This document shows positions 63,436 through 64,000 of a DNA stretch of 64,000 bases, piece after piece. Origin of the DNA: Chimaeribacter arupi (lineage in GTDB: Bacteria; Pseudomonadota; Gammaproteobacteria; Enterobacterales; Enterobacteriaceae); NCBI RefSeq assembly GCF_002858805.1, contig NZ_PJZI01000027.1:1-64000 (forward strand). The letters are read 5' to 3'. Position 1 is the first letter of the stretch, and each line of letters begins with the position of its first letter. The notes below the pieces were generated by a model. That model had not been told where the DNA came from. It made no database searches and was given only the letters and a program-made list of their open reading frames with translations. The position numbers and the translations under genes were made by a program.

Positions 63436-64000
63436 TTACGCCAGGCCGAAATCGTGTTGGAAGGCGGCGCTCTTTGCGCCGATTTCCTCCCGCAGGAACG
63501 CCAGAAACAGCGTGAGTGCCGCCGACGGGCGGGTGCCGGCCTGCGCCTGGATCTGTAACGTGCGCTGGCTGAGCTGGCCTATCTGCAGGTCACGCAGCCG
63601 CACGCCGTCCTGCCGGGCGCGGAACAGCAGCGAGAAGTGGCTGCAGGCGGTGATCGCCTGCGGCGTGTTGAGCATGAACTGGTAAAGCGCCGAGAAATTA
63701 TTGCAGCTGAGGGTCGGCTCCAGGAAAGTGCCGCTCATGCGGCAGGAGAGATCAAACAACTGGCGGATGGTGGTGCCCGGTTCCGGCAGCGCCAGCGGAT
63801 AAGGGTGCAGGCTGGCGAGATCCACCGGCCCCTGTGCCAGCGGGTGGTCCGGGCGCATCACCAGCAGCACCGGCGCCGGGAACGCCGCCACCACTTCCAC
63901 CCCGCGTTCCGGCGTCAGGCAGAACTGTAACGCCACATCTGCCTCGCCGTTGCGTAACGCCTCTGACACCTCCGCCGCCGGGCTGACCATCAGGTGAAAC
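63436..64000 (-). CDS. LysR-type transcriptional regulator, C-terminal part
   Basis: Partial; the N-terminal HTH lies beyond the right window edge. The visible 188 residues are the LysR substrate-binding domain, with NGEADVALQFCL, VLLVMRPDHPLAQGPVDLA and the later LQIQAQAGTRPSAALTLFLAFL. The frame runs open to the edge, so the Met at 63990 is internal. The ligand is unknown. Convergent with the HAD hydrolase gene. Confidence 0.85.
   Translation of the reverse strand, partial: FHLMVSPAAEVSEALRNGEADVALQFCLTPERGVEVVAAFPAPVLLVMRPDHPLAQGPVDLASLHPYPLALPEPGTTIRQLFDLSCRMSGTFLEPTLSCNNFSALYQFMLNTPQAITACSHFSLLFRARQDGVRLRDLQIGQLSQRTLQIQAQAGTRPSAALTLFLAFLREEIGAKSAAFQHDFGLA

Overview
This window is chromosomal DNA from a GC-rich member of the Enterobacterales. 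Almost every larger protein is a close full-length relative of an Escherichia coli protein (ChaABC, PhoH, EfeUOB, PutAP, TcyJLN, DcyD, FliA/FliZ, FliC-FliT, FliE-FliR, RlmC, PotFGHI, RimK, GrxA, YbjL, YbjG, DeoR, DacC). The order differs from E. coli: the two fli blocks are separated by only a small accessory segment, and fliR runs almost directly into rlmC-ybjO-pot. A Serratia-like or allied genus is plausible, but the sequence alone does not fix it. No tRNA, rRNA, CRISPR array, insertion sequence or prophage was recognised.

Layout. 1-16.3 kb: chaC and chaB diverging from chaA, then phoH, the efeUOB iron uptake operon with a Fur box, a two-gene HicA-like/HTH pair with its own palindrome-covered promoter, and the divergent putP/putA proline locus. 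A structured multi-hairpin repeat lies at each end of this block in opposite orientation; the second copy carries a roughly 110-bp tandem repeat. 16.3-25.2 kb: the cystine/D-cysteine genes (tcyNLJ, dcyD), fliZ-fliA, the flagellin gene fliC with a sigma-28 promoter, and the divergent fliDST operon with its own sigma-28 promoter.

25.2-32.6 kb is the accessory part between the fli blocks: an AraC-type regulator, a GT-C-like membrane protein, an AT-richer acyltransferase, a small lipoprotein, an IraP-type sigma-S stabiliser, a YmgB/AriR-type protein, and a run of unrecognised small genes, several overlapping by a few bases. 32.6-44.3 kb: fliE facing away from fliFGHIJK and fliLMNOPQR, tightly packed and all apparently intact.

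44.3-64 kb: two tandem paralogous exported proteins of unknown family, rlmC, ybjO, the putrescine transporter potFGHI, ybjN, rimK, grxA, ybjM, ybjL, the sigma-E-controlled small RNA gene rybB, a PAP2 phosphatase plus ybjG operon behind an apparent PmrA box, deoR, sdaC, dacC, a GlpM/YdgC-family gene, a HAD hydrolase, and the end of a LysR-type regulator cut by the window edge.

The genes join motility (export, basal body, filament, sigma-28), its global control (FliZ, IraP, YmgB-type) and envelope stress or modification (RybB, PAP2/YbjG, DacC). The most unusual items are the paired multi-hairpin repeat, the small-gene cluster at 30.6-32.5 kb, the twin exported proteins at 44.4-45.5 kb and the HicA-like pair at 8.4-9.2 kb.
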